DNA from: Oscarella lobularis | Lineage: Eukaryota; Porifera; Homoscleromorpha; Homosclerophorida; Oscarellidae | Assembly (NCBI RefSeq): GCF_947507565.1 | Contig: NC_089183.1 | Span: 1,736,001 to 1,800,000 of the forward strand | Direction: 5' to 3' | Length of the DNA: 64,000 nt | Shown here: in pieces, positions 11,068 to 21,064 of the stretch | Numbering within the stretch: the stretch's first letter is position 1 | Layout of the letters: each line of letters begins with the position of its first letter | Translations under genes and position numbers: made by a program | Notes under the pieces: generated by a model | Told to the model about the DNA's origin: nothing | Seen by the model: only the letters and a program-made list of their open reading frames with translations | Database searches by the model: none

Positions 11068-11921
11068 TAGTGCACCCACGCATAAACTTCCTCACTTTAA
11101 AGCGCGCTAGCGCCTTCGTCGAATGTCGTGCGTCATCGGGAATGACATCATTAGAATCCTCTGTCCCGTAGGATTCCAATGATGTAAGGCGCGTAGGCGT
11201 TCGACGAAGTACGTATATAAAGGTCACGTGCTGCTATGTGATTGGCTTGTAGTGTATGCGACGGTCAAGTTCCCTTGGTGACGCCCTAGCGCGCTACCAC
11301 TATTCTGATACCGTTTCTTCGTTTTTTACGTATTACAGGGCAGAATAATTTCGTACTTGCTTAGAAAAGAAACTGGCAGTACCACAGTAAATCGTTTAGC
11401 ACGTTTTACTGTCTTTTTGGTGTGGGACCATGCGCGCGCGCTAGCCACGCCCATGACAACGAATAACTTCTAAACTACGCGAAAGATTGAAAATCGCCTC
11501 AACCAAATTTTTTAACTTTCCTTTTTATGTCGTTTCGCGAGGGCGCCGAATCGCGAATTGCCTCGTAGGCTCTAGAAAACGCCCTTAGCAACGATACTTC
11601 ACAGCAAAATTGTGGGCAAACGAAAAACAGAACTCAAAATCGCTTCGACCAATATTTAGAAAAGTGTAGGCTGTTGCGTTCCGAAGAAAGAAGTAGAGTA
11701 GTTACGTAGGGATTGACGCCAGGAAACGGCGAAAGGTACTTTTGCGATATCGTGAAGGATTACTCGATCAGTATGCATCGACTAATCCTTCGACCAAATC
11801 TTAGAGAAAGGATGTCACTATCGTTTCGCGTAAGCGAAAAGATAGTAAATCTTTCTCATTTTGAATTACGCGGCTAAATCCGGGGAAGGGGCACGTGGGA
11901 ACCTTATGCGTGGGTGCACTG
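11068..11921. mobile_element. MITE with Tc1/mariner/pogo-type ends inside the transposase gene
   Basis: 854 bp between TA duplicates (11066-11067 and 11922-11923). The ends are inverted: the right end reads CAGTGCACCCACGCATAAGG on the minus strand, and the left is the same except for T in place of the first C and AA in place of the last GG. No coding capacity is seen. Its removal with one TA restores the pogo transposase frame (about TRSGRRKSASYEMVV), so the boundaries are confirmed independently. Confidence 0.88.
11110..11215. repeat. Imperfect palindrome inside the MITE
   Basis: CTTCGTCGAA...ACATCATTAGAATCCT, a short spacer, then AGGATTCCAATGATGT...TTCGACGAAG. The arms are roughly 45 nt with interruptions. 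It could be a smaller foldback element or a structural part of the MITE. Confidence 0.7.
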
Positions 11922-13068
11922 TACGACCACTGCGGGTAAATTCCTTTTCTCCTTCCGTCAGCCAATGCAGCCATTTCTCCCTCATAGCTGTTTTGAATGG
12001 CTTATTCCAGTGGACGTCTGCCGGTTGGAGGATCGGTGTCATTTCTCCTGGGATTACTGCAACAGTAGTGTTGTAGTGCTTTTTGAATGACGACAAGGTA
12101 GTCTTCTTCAAATGGCTGGGAGCACTGTCTAATGCGAGAAGAGATTCTTTCTTCCAAAACCCTCCTGGACGTTTCTTCCAGACTAATTGCTTCCAAGCAT
12201 TCATCATTTCGCTGGTTATGTACGCTTTGGGGACTCACTCGAACTACGGTATCTGTTCGAAATGTTCCTTTTGGGATTTTTTAAGGCCTCTGAATATCAC
12301 CATCGTTGGCAGTTTCTTTCCATCTGCCATTGCAGCTAGGACTACAGTGTACCTCAGCTTTTCTTTTCCTGTAGTCTTGTCTGAAACACATTTGACTCCC
12401 CGGAAATTGTAAGAGCGGGAACTTGGGAGGTCGAACCAAACGGGAGTTTCATCCATATTTGCAATGAAGCTGGGCTGAAAGTCTTTGGACTTTCCCGTCT
12501 CTCTTTTATCCAAGAAACAAGACGACGTTCTAATTCAGAAAATTTTCCACGCTTTTCAGAAACATCTTGGCTGCTCTTGACGTGACGGCGTTTTCTCACT
12601 GCTATTTGCCTTTCTGTCCTTGCTTCTTGGAGCTTTTCTTTCTCCTTCACCCATTCTTGAAGACACTGCCTTGGTACGCCGCAAACATTTGCCGTTTTGG
12701 ACTTGTTTTCACCAAACTCGCCTAATTTGGCAAGAGTTGAAGGCTTTGTCTGGATCGTGTACGATCTCCGTGTTTTCTTCTCCGGATTGTCACTTGTTTC
12801 TAAGCAAATAGCGTCTAAAGGCTTATTCACGGAGTTTTAGTTTTAGCCGCGTACCAACAATGTCGCTGAAAACGTCGGGGCTAGAATCAGCTTCAGCAGC
12901 CATAGGACGCGGGTGACCGTCTGCTGCACGAGGCAAGTGCACGGCTTGACTACCCGGATAAACTATCCGGATACACCCGGTCTATACAGGGACTACCCCG
13001 TTTTATACCGGCATGCCACTTTAGCTACCAAACACGCCTGCCTGCTTTATTGGTAACCCTCGCCTATA

Positions 13069-13099
13069 CCGGCGTGCCGCTAAATGGGGGGTAATACGG
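13069..13099 (-). repeat. Right terminal inverted repeat of pogo-like element
   Basis: Inverted partner of 2200-2230, followed directly by the TA target duplicate at 13100-13101. Confidence 0.9.
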
Positions 13100-13464
13100 T
13101 AAGCTGAAAAAACGCGTACGGTAAAAAACTTTATAATTGCACTATAGTATAATTGCACTGAAGTATAATTGGTACTGTACTCTCTGTTCACGCTCACTTT
13201 GTAAACAGGAAAAGCTCTGTCTAAGACGCTTCGTTTGACCGATTTCGTTGCTTTCTTTGGCAACGGAAAGCGAGAAAACGGCGTATTTTATACAGTAACC
13301 CTTGTAAGCATTAGCGTGCGCTATACTTCACTAATTACGTAAGACGCACATGAAAGAGACTCTCCCACTTGTTATCGAATTAGAGATTGCACGTGCCTCG
13401 TTAGTATAGCTTGAGGTAATTCAATTAATTAATTTCACAGCGCAGGACCGAGAATTTTCTTATT

Positions 13465-14914
13465 TTATTCTAACTCCGCCGCTAAAATCTGGCGGTCTTC
13501 GGTATCAAGGGTGTCTTCAGCATCATCGTCGTCGCCACTTTCGTCCGTCAATTCGTATTCGTCAGCTTCTTCGTTTTCCATGTCGCTTACTTCTAAGTCC
13601 ACGATGAACTGATCTACGGCCTCTTCAAGTAAGCCGTCTTTCTTCCAGAATTCGTCTTCTTCCATCTTCGCATGCCTGCAAAAGTTCTTCCACATATCTG
13701 TCGACACTGATTGAAAAGCAGGAGGTACACTAACTTTTCTAGATCTGCCAACTTGAACGTTGTATTGTGCAGCCGCAAATACTCTTTGACCTTGGACCAG
13801 ACAAGTTCGATGGGGTTTAGCTCACAGTGAGCTACGGGAGTCCGGATGACAGCAATACCTTTTTCCTCAGCTAACTTATCCGTCACGTAGCATTTCTCAG
13901 GCTGCCGTTCCTTGATTTTTTCAAATAGGTCCTTCTTCAAGTCCGTCGCGTCCCATTCTATTTCATTCTTGGTGAGCCGCGTTCTCATAACTGATTTCGT
14001 CGATGATTTTGTTGGCACAGGCTCAGAAACTCGATTGTGATAGGGAGCATTGTCGAGGATTATTACGGCGTTTTCTGGAACGTTGGGTAAAAGCTTCTTT
14101 TCAAACCATTCTTCAAAATTCCTGCTATTCATCTCATCATGGTAGTCTCCAGTGTGCTTCTTGGAACGAAAGACTAACGCTGAATTTGGAATCCATCCCA
14201 TTTCTCCTCCTATGAGAGAGTAATTCAAATGGTACAGAGTAGATAATAGACTAACCTGCATTCAGAATTATAAGCCTTTGCCCTCTGCCTGATGGTCTCT
14301 TCCACCCTCCACTGCCGTCTTCATCAAGCCAGATTCTTTCTGGAGCTATGTGCGAGTTTGTCCAGGTCTCATCCAAGAACACCAGTGGCCTTCTTTCTTC
14401 TCTATATTTTTTTATTTTCCGTAGATACGCATGTCTCATCTCGACAATGTTACGCCTCTCGTAGAAATATTTTTTATCATTTCTATTTTTGTATTTGAAA
14501 CCCATCAATTTCAATAGTTTGCAGAGGGTTGTACGACCTCCTGCAAATACTCTCATTTCTCTGACAACCTTCAGCAAAGAGGTCAGCGTTGGGTACTCTT
14601 TCCTTTTCATAAAAACTGTAGACTGCTCGCCTAATGGCAGCCCGATCAAAATCGTCGACGTTTATTTGCAGGCGTGGGCGTGAATAGCGTCTGGCCTTCT
14701 TCGGCGTGCTCTGCACGCCACTCTCACTTCTATACTCCTGCTTTATCTTGTTTAGAGTATCAAACGAGAAGCCTGTAGCCGCGCGAAGTCGATCCATTAC
14801 TCGAGTGACGCCAATTCGGTCTCTTGGCTTTTGCCGGCTCTCTTTCTCAAAGAATTTCCACACACGGCAAACAAGATCTTTCTCTTTCGACGTCACCCGC
14901 TTTCCCTGAGGCAT
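13465..14914 (-). pseudogene. IS630/Tc1-mariner-type transposase with long D-E spacing (Sailor-like)
   Basis: Minus strand from 14914. An N-terminal helix-turn-helix region starts MPQGKRVTSKEKDLVCRVWK. The central block has LLKLMGFKYKNR and the first Asp in PLVFLDETWTNSH. A 46-bp intron (14210-14255) follows ILNAG, and the frame resumes EMGWIPNSALVF...HDEMN. The second Asp is in AVIILDNAPYHNR and the Glu in HCELNPIELVWSKVK. I count 81 residues between them, far more than the 34 of classic mariners and close to the DD82E family named Sailor. A Lys/Glu-rich acidic tail ends at 13465. One frameshift lies near 14620 (YSFYEK to KEYPTL) and a second frame change near 13740 may be a short intron. 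Terminal repeats were looked for and not found. Confidence 0.75.
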
Positions 14915-15878
14915 GCAGAAAGACCTGGGCGTACTACGCTAAGCGCATGCGACAAAGGCGAGGAAGAGCAGACGAAGGTGCGATAGTTGCATGTTTCGAC
15001 AAGCAGTCTACGACCCGCGGCTTATACGTACGGTTTGAGAGAACATAACAGTTTAGTGGCGATAATATCCGAAACAAGGCTAACAAACAATCCTTTTAGA
15101 CCTCGATCGCTTCGGTTGGGATCGCAACCCAATTATTCAATTAGGGCTCAACTCCCACATGGGCCACACCCAGTGCCACACCCTTTACGAAGTGAGCGTG
15201 AACAGAGAGTAGTCACCGTAAGAAGGAAAAGGCGATGCCTTCTAAGCAAAAATAAAGGATACCTATTGGGCATAACGATAGTATACCCAAAAATCCATAG
15301 CTGCCGTTTTGGGCGAGAAACGGCCAATAAAGCGGCGAATGAGACCAACGCGCAACTGCGTTTCAACTCTTACGAGCAAAATATCGCTTCCAGAATTCTT
15401 TCGCGTGGTACCTATGTACCGTATTTAACCGAATAGTAGCCGCATCTCCAATAGTAGCCGCACCCTGAACATTTAGTACATACCTTTACTTACAGACCCG
15501 TTTAAAACTAGCTGACTACCCGGCTTCGAGAGTTGCCGTTAATCTGACACGTGCATAGGGCCTCATTTCCGGAACGATTTCCTGCCACACAAGAACCGGC
15601 TCTTTCACACGAAGTGTACTGTAATGAGTAAATCTTTACGCAAAACTGGGCACGACCGGCATGACTTGCATGACCTTCATGTTAAAGTTACTCTGACTCT
15701 TCTGAAGAAGCACCATGCTCGCAAAAACCAGGCCAACATCGTCTTTTGATTTAATTAAACCATTGTGCACCCGACAATTCCAGCAAGCGGGAGGAATTTT
15801 ATAGCCTCTGCGCCCCGGCTTGAAAACCATCATTGCATGTAAACACCAGCCAGTTATCGTCTACGAATTGGGCATAAT
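14915..15878. other. No gene recognised between two transposons
   Basis: About 960 bp with only short unrecognisable frames. A short motif, AATAGTAGCCGCA, occurs twice in tandem near 15434-15464. Neither strand shows splice-consistent domain fragments. The unlocated ends of the transposase element at 13.5-14.9 kb may lie here. Confidence 0.4.
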
Positions 15879-15969
15879 AGACCTTATTCCTCACGTGAGG
15901 TCATGTGATCTCTTCTACGTCACGACGGTGATCAAGTGTACAGCAAACGCTCTGTTTGCTTGAACGGCG

Positions 15970-17657
15970 ATGAGTTTAGCGTCTATACCTTCGCTCGATT
16001 AAAAGGTAGAGCAGCTAAAATCGTTCCTGCGTGATCGCGGAGTTACTTCGTCCGGCTTGAAAGACGATTTGTTTCGTCGGGCCATCGAAATACACCGCCA
16101 AACCGTCATCGACAACGAAATTCGAGAGTCTACGCCTAAGTTTCCTATTTCGGACACGAATTGTTTGTTCGAAGCTCTGCCTAAGTCTGGATGGGGGAGT
16201 ACGGGGTTTCCAGAAATTTCACTTCCTGTCGTGAGAAAGTATCTTGATTCTTTGGTACGAAACTTTTAATTCAGTATGTATAGTAACTGCCTCTCCGCCT
16301 TAGTTCGCTTTTAAGAAGAATTACTTAACTGGTGTCCGATTGTGTCAATGTGGTCACATATGTGTACGATATGAGCGTTTGGACACAGAAAGCGTCAGCG
16401 CGCGAGGAGTTTATTGTTAAGTGCAGGTGTCGCCCTACGATGAGAACTAAGCCACCCTTCTACTCACTGTTTGTGGGCTTGACACATAACGTCGACCTTG
16501 AAGAGTGGACTATTGACAAGGGTCTCTGCACTTGTCCTACAGGTCTTTCAAGAAGCTGCGTGCATATTACTGCACTGCTCCTCTCCGTGATTGAGGTCGG
16601 CGCAGCTGCGTGCACGTCGTTACCGTGCTTGTGGAAAAGGCCATCGGGTCAAGCGAAAGGCATGACAACCGAGAAAATGGTTTGGCCTTCTAAGGGAAAA
16701 GGCTACTCAAAGTACACTGGCCCTCTTGCGGATCCACGGAGTCTCCTTCAAGCTGTAAACAGCTTACCCGGAGGAGAAGACTCTTCAGCCGTCGAATATT
16801 TTCGTCACTTCCAGAACGACGAGACGACCAACTCGACAATATCACTGCAGGACCCTATCGATATATTGAGAAGTTTAGCGGAGAACCAAGGATATGATAG
16901 CCTCACAGTAGAAGATGTTGCCACGTCGTTGCAACTGAATGAAGTAGAACGAAAGGTGATGGAGCTTTCTACGCGCGGTCAAAGTCGTAGTACCACATGG
17001 CTTCAGGCACGTCAATGGCGATTGACTTCTTCAAAGTTTGGATGTATTTGTAACAGGCCTAATCGTCGAGGAGGGTATCCCGCCAGTATGGTAAAGGGAA
17101 TCTTAGGCGATTACGGAAATGTCCACAGTACTTCTCTGGATTATGGACGAGATACTGAAGGCGTTGCTCGTCTTGTTTATGAAAGCGTCACTGGCAACAT
17201 TGTCGAAGAGTGCGGCCTTTTCGTACATCAGACGCACAATTTTTTGGGAGCAAGTCCGGATGGAATAATATCTAGCGTAATAAATACGATTTGCTGTCTA
17301 TTCATATACCACAAAATAAATTTTCTTTAGGACGGCTTGCTTGAGATTAAATGTCCGTACTGAACCAGAGATGCTACGCCAGCAGACACTGCGCGAGAAG
17401 TGGCGACCTTCTGTTTGAGAGAAGTCGACGACCGAGTGAGTCTAAAACGGAGTCACGATTACTTTTATCAAATACAGGGTCAGCTTATGGTGACACAGCG
17501 TAGCTGGTGTGACTTCTTTGTCTACACACGAAAGGGCTATCACCTAGAGAGAATATTTCCTGATAAGACACTTTTTGAGACAATGCTTGGCACACTGCAT
17601 GATTTCTTTACTAGTTGTCTTGCCCCTGAGATACTCTCTAGACTTAAAAATGAATAA
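15970..17657 (+). pseudogene. SAP-SWIM-YqaJ nuclease gene of the ISL2EU element
   Basis: The likely start is ATG 15970. Codon 11 is a stop (TAA 16000-16002), after which a SAP-type DNA-binding motif reads VEQLKSFLRDRGVTSSGLKD. After an intron region (about 16260-16330) comes a SWIM zinc finger, CTCPTGLSRSCVHITALLL (C-x-C...C-x-H, about 16525-16580). The YqaJ core follows: RQWRLTSSKFG, GRDTEGVARLVYES, then FLGASPDGI. A 54-bp intron (17277-17330) splits the core, which resumes DGLLEIKCPY, and a second stop (TGA 17361-17363) follows. The rest reads HDYFYQIQGQLMVTQRSWCDF, the usual C-terminal YqaJ helix and strand. YqaJ proteins are 5'-3' exonuclease-like; their role in ISL2EU is unknown. Two nonsense codons make it a pseudogene. 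Confidence 0.8.
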
Positions 17658-17676
17658 TCACAGACTCAGCCTACAA

Positions 17677-19420
17677 CTACGAACTAGGTTGAGGACTTAT
17701 CAATTTTGCCTGCAAATTCGTCAGGCCACAAGCTATAGTGACGTAGTCATTTAGCATATCAGGAGCAGACGCCATTGGTTGCACTGACGCAAGAAAATGG
17801 AATTCTTTCACTCGACCAATGGCTCTATAAAATGCACAATCTATATGGCGAAGACACAAAAAATGATCTTTTACCGTTCCACATGAATCCGACAAGCAGC
17901 TAAGGCACGACTTTGCAAAGACTGCTGAACTCAGCTGACTTTTACCTTTCAGAAAAGACGGTATCTCCAAAAACGCTTTTTCGCGCCAGAAGGTCACGTA
18001 TGGTAAAGCCACGATCAGCCATGATTCGCTGACCATCTCGTACGCTGTTGAGAATTCCGCTGTGCTCGACTACGAAGCGGTCACTGCAGCTTCCAGAAAA
18101 GCCTTTTGAGATGAAAACGATGCAACCGGTATTGGGATCCACAGCAATCAGATATTTTACGGTTTGGTGGTGTTTATATTCTGACCACATTGCTTTCTGG
18201 ATTGTCAAATTTTTCGGACGCTCTATGAAATTTCGAAACAATCAATAATAGCAACTGTGTTGGGAAAATGATCGTATAAGCCTCCCGTTGGACCCTTCAA
18301 AGAAGTAGGCCACATTATCAACTGCTCAAGCTGACGTGCTAGAAAGGAAACTCATTTTCCCAGAATCTTTGATATTTGGCCCTGGCTTACTCCCCAGCGA
18401 CAGGCTAAGTCTGTTTGAAATAGTCCAAGCCGAAGTCTCATCAAAGTGACGACGACTTTGTCTTTGCAGCTCATACTCAAACCAGACAACTCCAACTTGT
18501 TGGCAAAGGGCTCAATCCAGTTGTAAAGGGCGTTGAAAATTTCAGCAGATGCTATCCCCGTGTGAAATTTAATGTTTTTCATGACAGCGTCAGTCACAGG
18601 GGACGTTTTCTCTTCAGACGAATGCAGCAGTTCCTCTAGCCGATGCTTCTCTTCATGAAGTTTTTCGATTTCAAGTAAGAGTGAATTTCGAGGTCGCCGC
18701 CATCGTGGAGACATTTCATCTGAACGACTCGAAGTTCTGTCGTCGCCACTTTCCGATATGATTTCGCCTGGATCACAGGTTTGGACGCTGATCTCACTCG
18801 TAGAGGTCTGGACGCTTCTCTCACTCAAAGACGTTTCGTTGTCACTTTGTTCAGGCTCGAAAGTTGAGTTCGATTTGGTGTCTACGTGTCCTAAGCTCGT
18901 TTCAACGTCTGCTAAAGAGGTAGCTGTAGCTGCTTCACGTTTTCTCCTTTTATGCATTCGCTCAACTCTTGGGATAGCAAACGATTTTCGAGGCTTAGAG
19001 TAATAGTTACTGCCAGAACCTCTGTTTACAGAGATGGAGGTAAGAAATGCTTCTTTTACAGGAAATCGCATCTTATCAGTGCGAGATGGACCAATGTGAT
19101 CAACAAAGTGAACGTTGCATATGCAATCATCGCGATTTGGGACCCAGTTTGAGGATTTGGATCCGGGTTTGTCAGCGCGATCCATCAGCTTTAGAACAGC
19201 TTGTCGAACGTCGCTCTCCAAACTGTTTATAGTGTGCAGAGTGGGGAGGTTGTCGTTGGCAGTGTTTGGGCAGCGCTGAGACGTAGCCGAACGCGGACAA
19301 TCGCACAAAAAACGCCTTCCATTGTTTGTGGACACAAGCCCTTCCGATTTTGGCAACCGGGAACGCAGCATTGGCGTCTCGAATGCCTAACTTCCGACAT
19401 GTGTAAAGGCCGAAGGCAGA
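17677..19420 (-). pseudogene. ISL2EU transposase: THAP finger, HTH, DDE_4
   Basis: Minus strand. A THAP-like zinc finger begins about 19375 with RRQCCVPGCQNRKGL and, after a frameshift, ends with WVPNRDDCICNVHF. A Ser/Thr-rich linker and a short coiled coil (LLLEIEKLHEEKHRLEELL) precede a helix-turn-helix typical of DDE_4 transposases, VVVTLMRLRLGLFQTDLACR. The catalytic domain has a first Asp in VAIIDCFEI (about 18245), GFSGSCSDRFVVEHSG, and a second Asp in IMADRGFTI (about 18020). Near the end, FYRAIGRVKEFHFL (about 17810) stands where the family has an ER-containing helix, so the catalytic Glu looks replaced by Tyr. More frameshifts lie near 18350 and 17940. The gene runs towards the YqaJ gene, ending about 20 bp from its stop. 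Confidence 0.8.
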
Positions 19421-19518
19421 AAACGGCGATAAACGACACGAACGGGCGTATTTGCTTAGAGACGATCACCGTCACGTGATGCAAAACGTGCGAAGGAGGA
19501 GTCAGGAATAAGGTCTAT

Positions 19519-19850
19519 TGCGTTTGCCAATACCCGTAATGGTACGATCTTCTAACTGTCGGCTTTGAGGCTGTCGTTTACTGACTGGTAAATGAGCATT
19601 GCAAAGTTTGAGTCTTATGCGCCCCGCTGACCGGATAGAAAATACAGTTTCCGGCCGCAGAGAGCAAAGCGAGAAACATTTGCTCCTATCGCCCTTTATG
19701 CTTGAAAAACGACATATTGAAGTCGTCTTTGGCTTAGTGCAACTACGTAAAATGCTTTGTTCACGTATTCGCTGTAATAGGCCGTAAAAAACGACCGATG
19801 AGCGAAATACCTGTTGTATAAAATTTTTCTAAGGATGGAGGGCAAACGAG
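19519..19850. other. Spacer, no gene recognised
   Basis: About 330 bp between the ISL2EU right end and the first recognisable integrase residues. It probably holds the lost N-terminal helix-turn-helix exons of the integrase, but nothing could be matched. Confidence 0.35.
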
Positions 19851-20935
19851 GTGGAAAGGAATTCCCCAAAGGGGCCAATTAAGGCACCATTCGATGGTCT
19901 GCCAATCGGCGCTGATGTTTACTCCATTTGTGATGATGACGAACTCGACGAGATAGTCCAGGAAATACTTCAAGAATCTCCAGAATCTGGCGAAGTATAC
20001 GTCGACGGCGCTCTTGCTTTCCAAGGCTTTCGTGTTCAGCGCAGACGTCTGCGCCAAAGTCTTCGACGCATTGATCCGGTCAATCGGTCGCTGAGACGAT
20101 CATTTGCTATTGTTCGTCGACAGTACCGCGTTGCGGGACCAAACGCCCTGTGGTAATGAAAAGTACATGACAACCTGACCCCTTTTACACACATTTTTAG
20201 GCACTTTGACGGCAACCATAAACTGATACGGTGGAAAATGGTCATACACGGCTGCATTGACGGCTTCGGTCGTCTAATAACGTACCTTTTAGTGGCTGAC
20301 AACAACAGAGCTGCAACTGTCTGCGATCTATTTGAAAATGCTACGGCTAAATTTGGTGTACCCTCTCGCGTAAGGTGTGATCGTAAAGGTGAAAATGTAG
20401 CAGAGATGACCAAATCGTAGCTCTGTGATTGCTGGATCTAGCGTCCACAACCAACGCACAGAGCGTTTATGGGTTGAGGTCAAGAGGATCGCTATCAGCA
20501 GATATTAAAATTTGTTCTATCACCTTGAACATAATTCGTCAATGTATCACACATCTGACTACGACCTTTTTTGCCTCCATTTCGTTTTGATGCCAAGGAT
20601 CGCAAACAGCCTCGCGCGATTTGTTCATCAATGGAACAACCATCGAATTAGGCGTGAAGGTGGACGTTCACCGAATCAAATGTGGTTTCGGGGCATATCG
20701 GATTGCAAGTAGCGACTACGGGGTTGACGACGACGTTAGCACTGTCTTAAGCGACAGCGAAAATGAAGAAAGCGATAGTAAAGAAGACGTCGAGCGAGTT
20801 CGCGTGCCACCCATACGTTCCCGACGAATTGCGGCACCGTTTACAGTTGGAGATTGACCCTATTACGGACGACGGCGGGTATGGAATTTATCATTATTTG
20901 AGAGCGCGTACGATACCTAATACTGTTGCCATGTG
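19851..20935 (+). pseudogene. IS3-like integrase (DDE), degraded copy
   Basis: The plus-strand block DDDELDEIVQEILQESPESG...FRVQRRRLRQSLRRIDP matches the region before the catalytic core in animal integrase-core proteins. A 48-bp intron (20153-20200) splits PNALW from [17 protein letters not shown], which holds the first Asp. The second Asp lies in PSRVRCDRKGEN. The frame then breaks near 20405-20420, and [15 protein letters not shown] (third acidic residue) is in another frame; a stop follows RY. FVHQWNNHRI and an acidic tail, ending IDPITDDGGYGIYHYL, complete the order. The better copy at 47971-49400 has the same layout. I place both near the IS3EU group, remembered as IS3-like eukaryotic transposases, with moderate certainty. 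A HECT-domain gene follows in the same direction. Confidence 0.75.
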
Positions 20936-21064
20936 AATGGAATCCGGGATTGCGCTGTTTTATCCGGGAATATTAAAAGTGTCCAGTGATCGTAGAGTTC
21001 CAATTGTATACGTACGGGCACTCTGCTTCGCATCAAGAAGAAAGGATCCTCACGATCACCTTGC

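Larger units (their letters stand above)
10773..12830 (-). pseudogene. pogo/CENP-B-type transposase, deleted and split by a MITE
   Basis: Read on the minus strand from 12830. The N-terminal part (to about 12510) has a helix-turn-helix-like block, then RGKFSELERRLVSWIKERRE, the start of a CENP-B-type DNA-binding domain. About 100 residues are missing there: the next frame resumes at QPSFIANMDETPVWFD with the first catalytic Asp. The second Asp is in ALDSAPSHL (about 12115), the third in ILQPADVHWNKPFK (about 12010), so the triad is D-D-D as in pogo. At 11923 the frame is cut by a MITE. Past it (from 11065) it continues EMVVTWVSECWKSVPESLI...SFRECGLL and an acidic tail ending DTIDDEE. Joining the flanks across one TA restores the frame. 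There is also an in-frame stop near 12244. The protein would cut at the 31-bp ends, but this copy cannot work. Confidence 0.85.
2198..13101. mobile_element. pogo-like DNA transposon carrying nested insertions
   Basis: The element runs from 2200 to 13099 between TA dinucleotides at 2198-2199 and 13100-13101, the target duplication expected for Tc1/mariner/pogo elements. Its inverted ends match over 31 bp with one mismatch. Subterminal sequences also pair: ACCGGCATGCCGCTT at about 2264 has an inverted partner at about 13000-13015. On the minus strand it encodes a CENP-B/pogo-type transposase. A Helitron (2331-10674) and a MITE (11068-11921) inserted later. Removing both leaves about 1.7 kb, slightly below the usual 2-kb pogo size, consistent with an internal deletion in the transposase. 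Confidence 0.85.
15879..19516. mobile_element. ISL2EU-type DNA transposon with both ends
   Basis: 3,638 bp bounded by AT (15877-15878 and 19517-19518). The termini are inverted over 13 bp, AGACCTTATTCCT, and a shared internal motif GACGGTGATC follows on both sides. It carries two convergent genes: a SAP/SWIM/YqaJ nuclease gene on plus and a THAP/HTH/DDE_4 transposase on minus. That pairing and the 2-bp AT duplication are, as I recall, hallmarks of the ISL2EU (IS4EU) superfamily. Both genes are damaged, so the copy would need help in trans. It lies directly upstream of a degraded IS3-like integrase. Confidence 0.82.

Noticed and set aside
13110-15060. Inverted ends for the IS630/Tc1-type element
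   Set aside because: Candidate strings around CGTACGGT at about 13115 and 15025 match only through a short palindrome, so no boundary is claimed.
16332-17657. Phage or bacterial origin for the YqaJ gene
   Set aside because: The gene has a spliceosomal-type intron, lies between ISL2EU ends and has SAP and SWIM parts, as in animal transposons.
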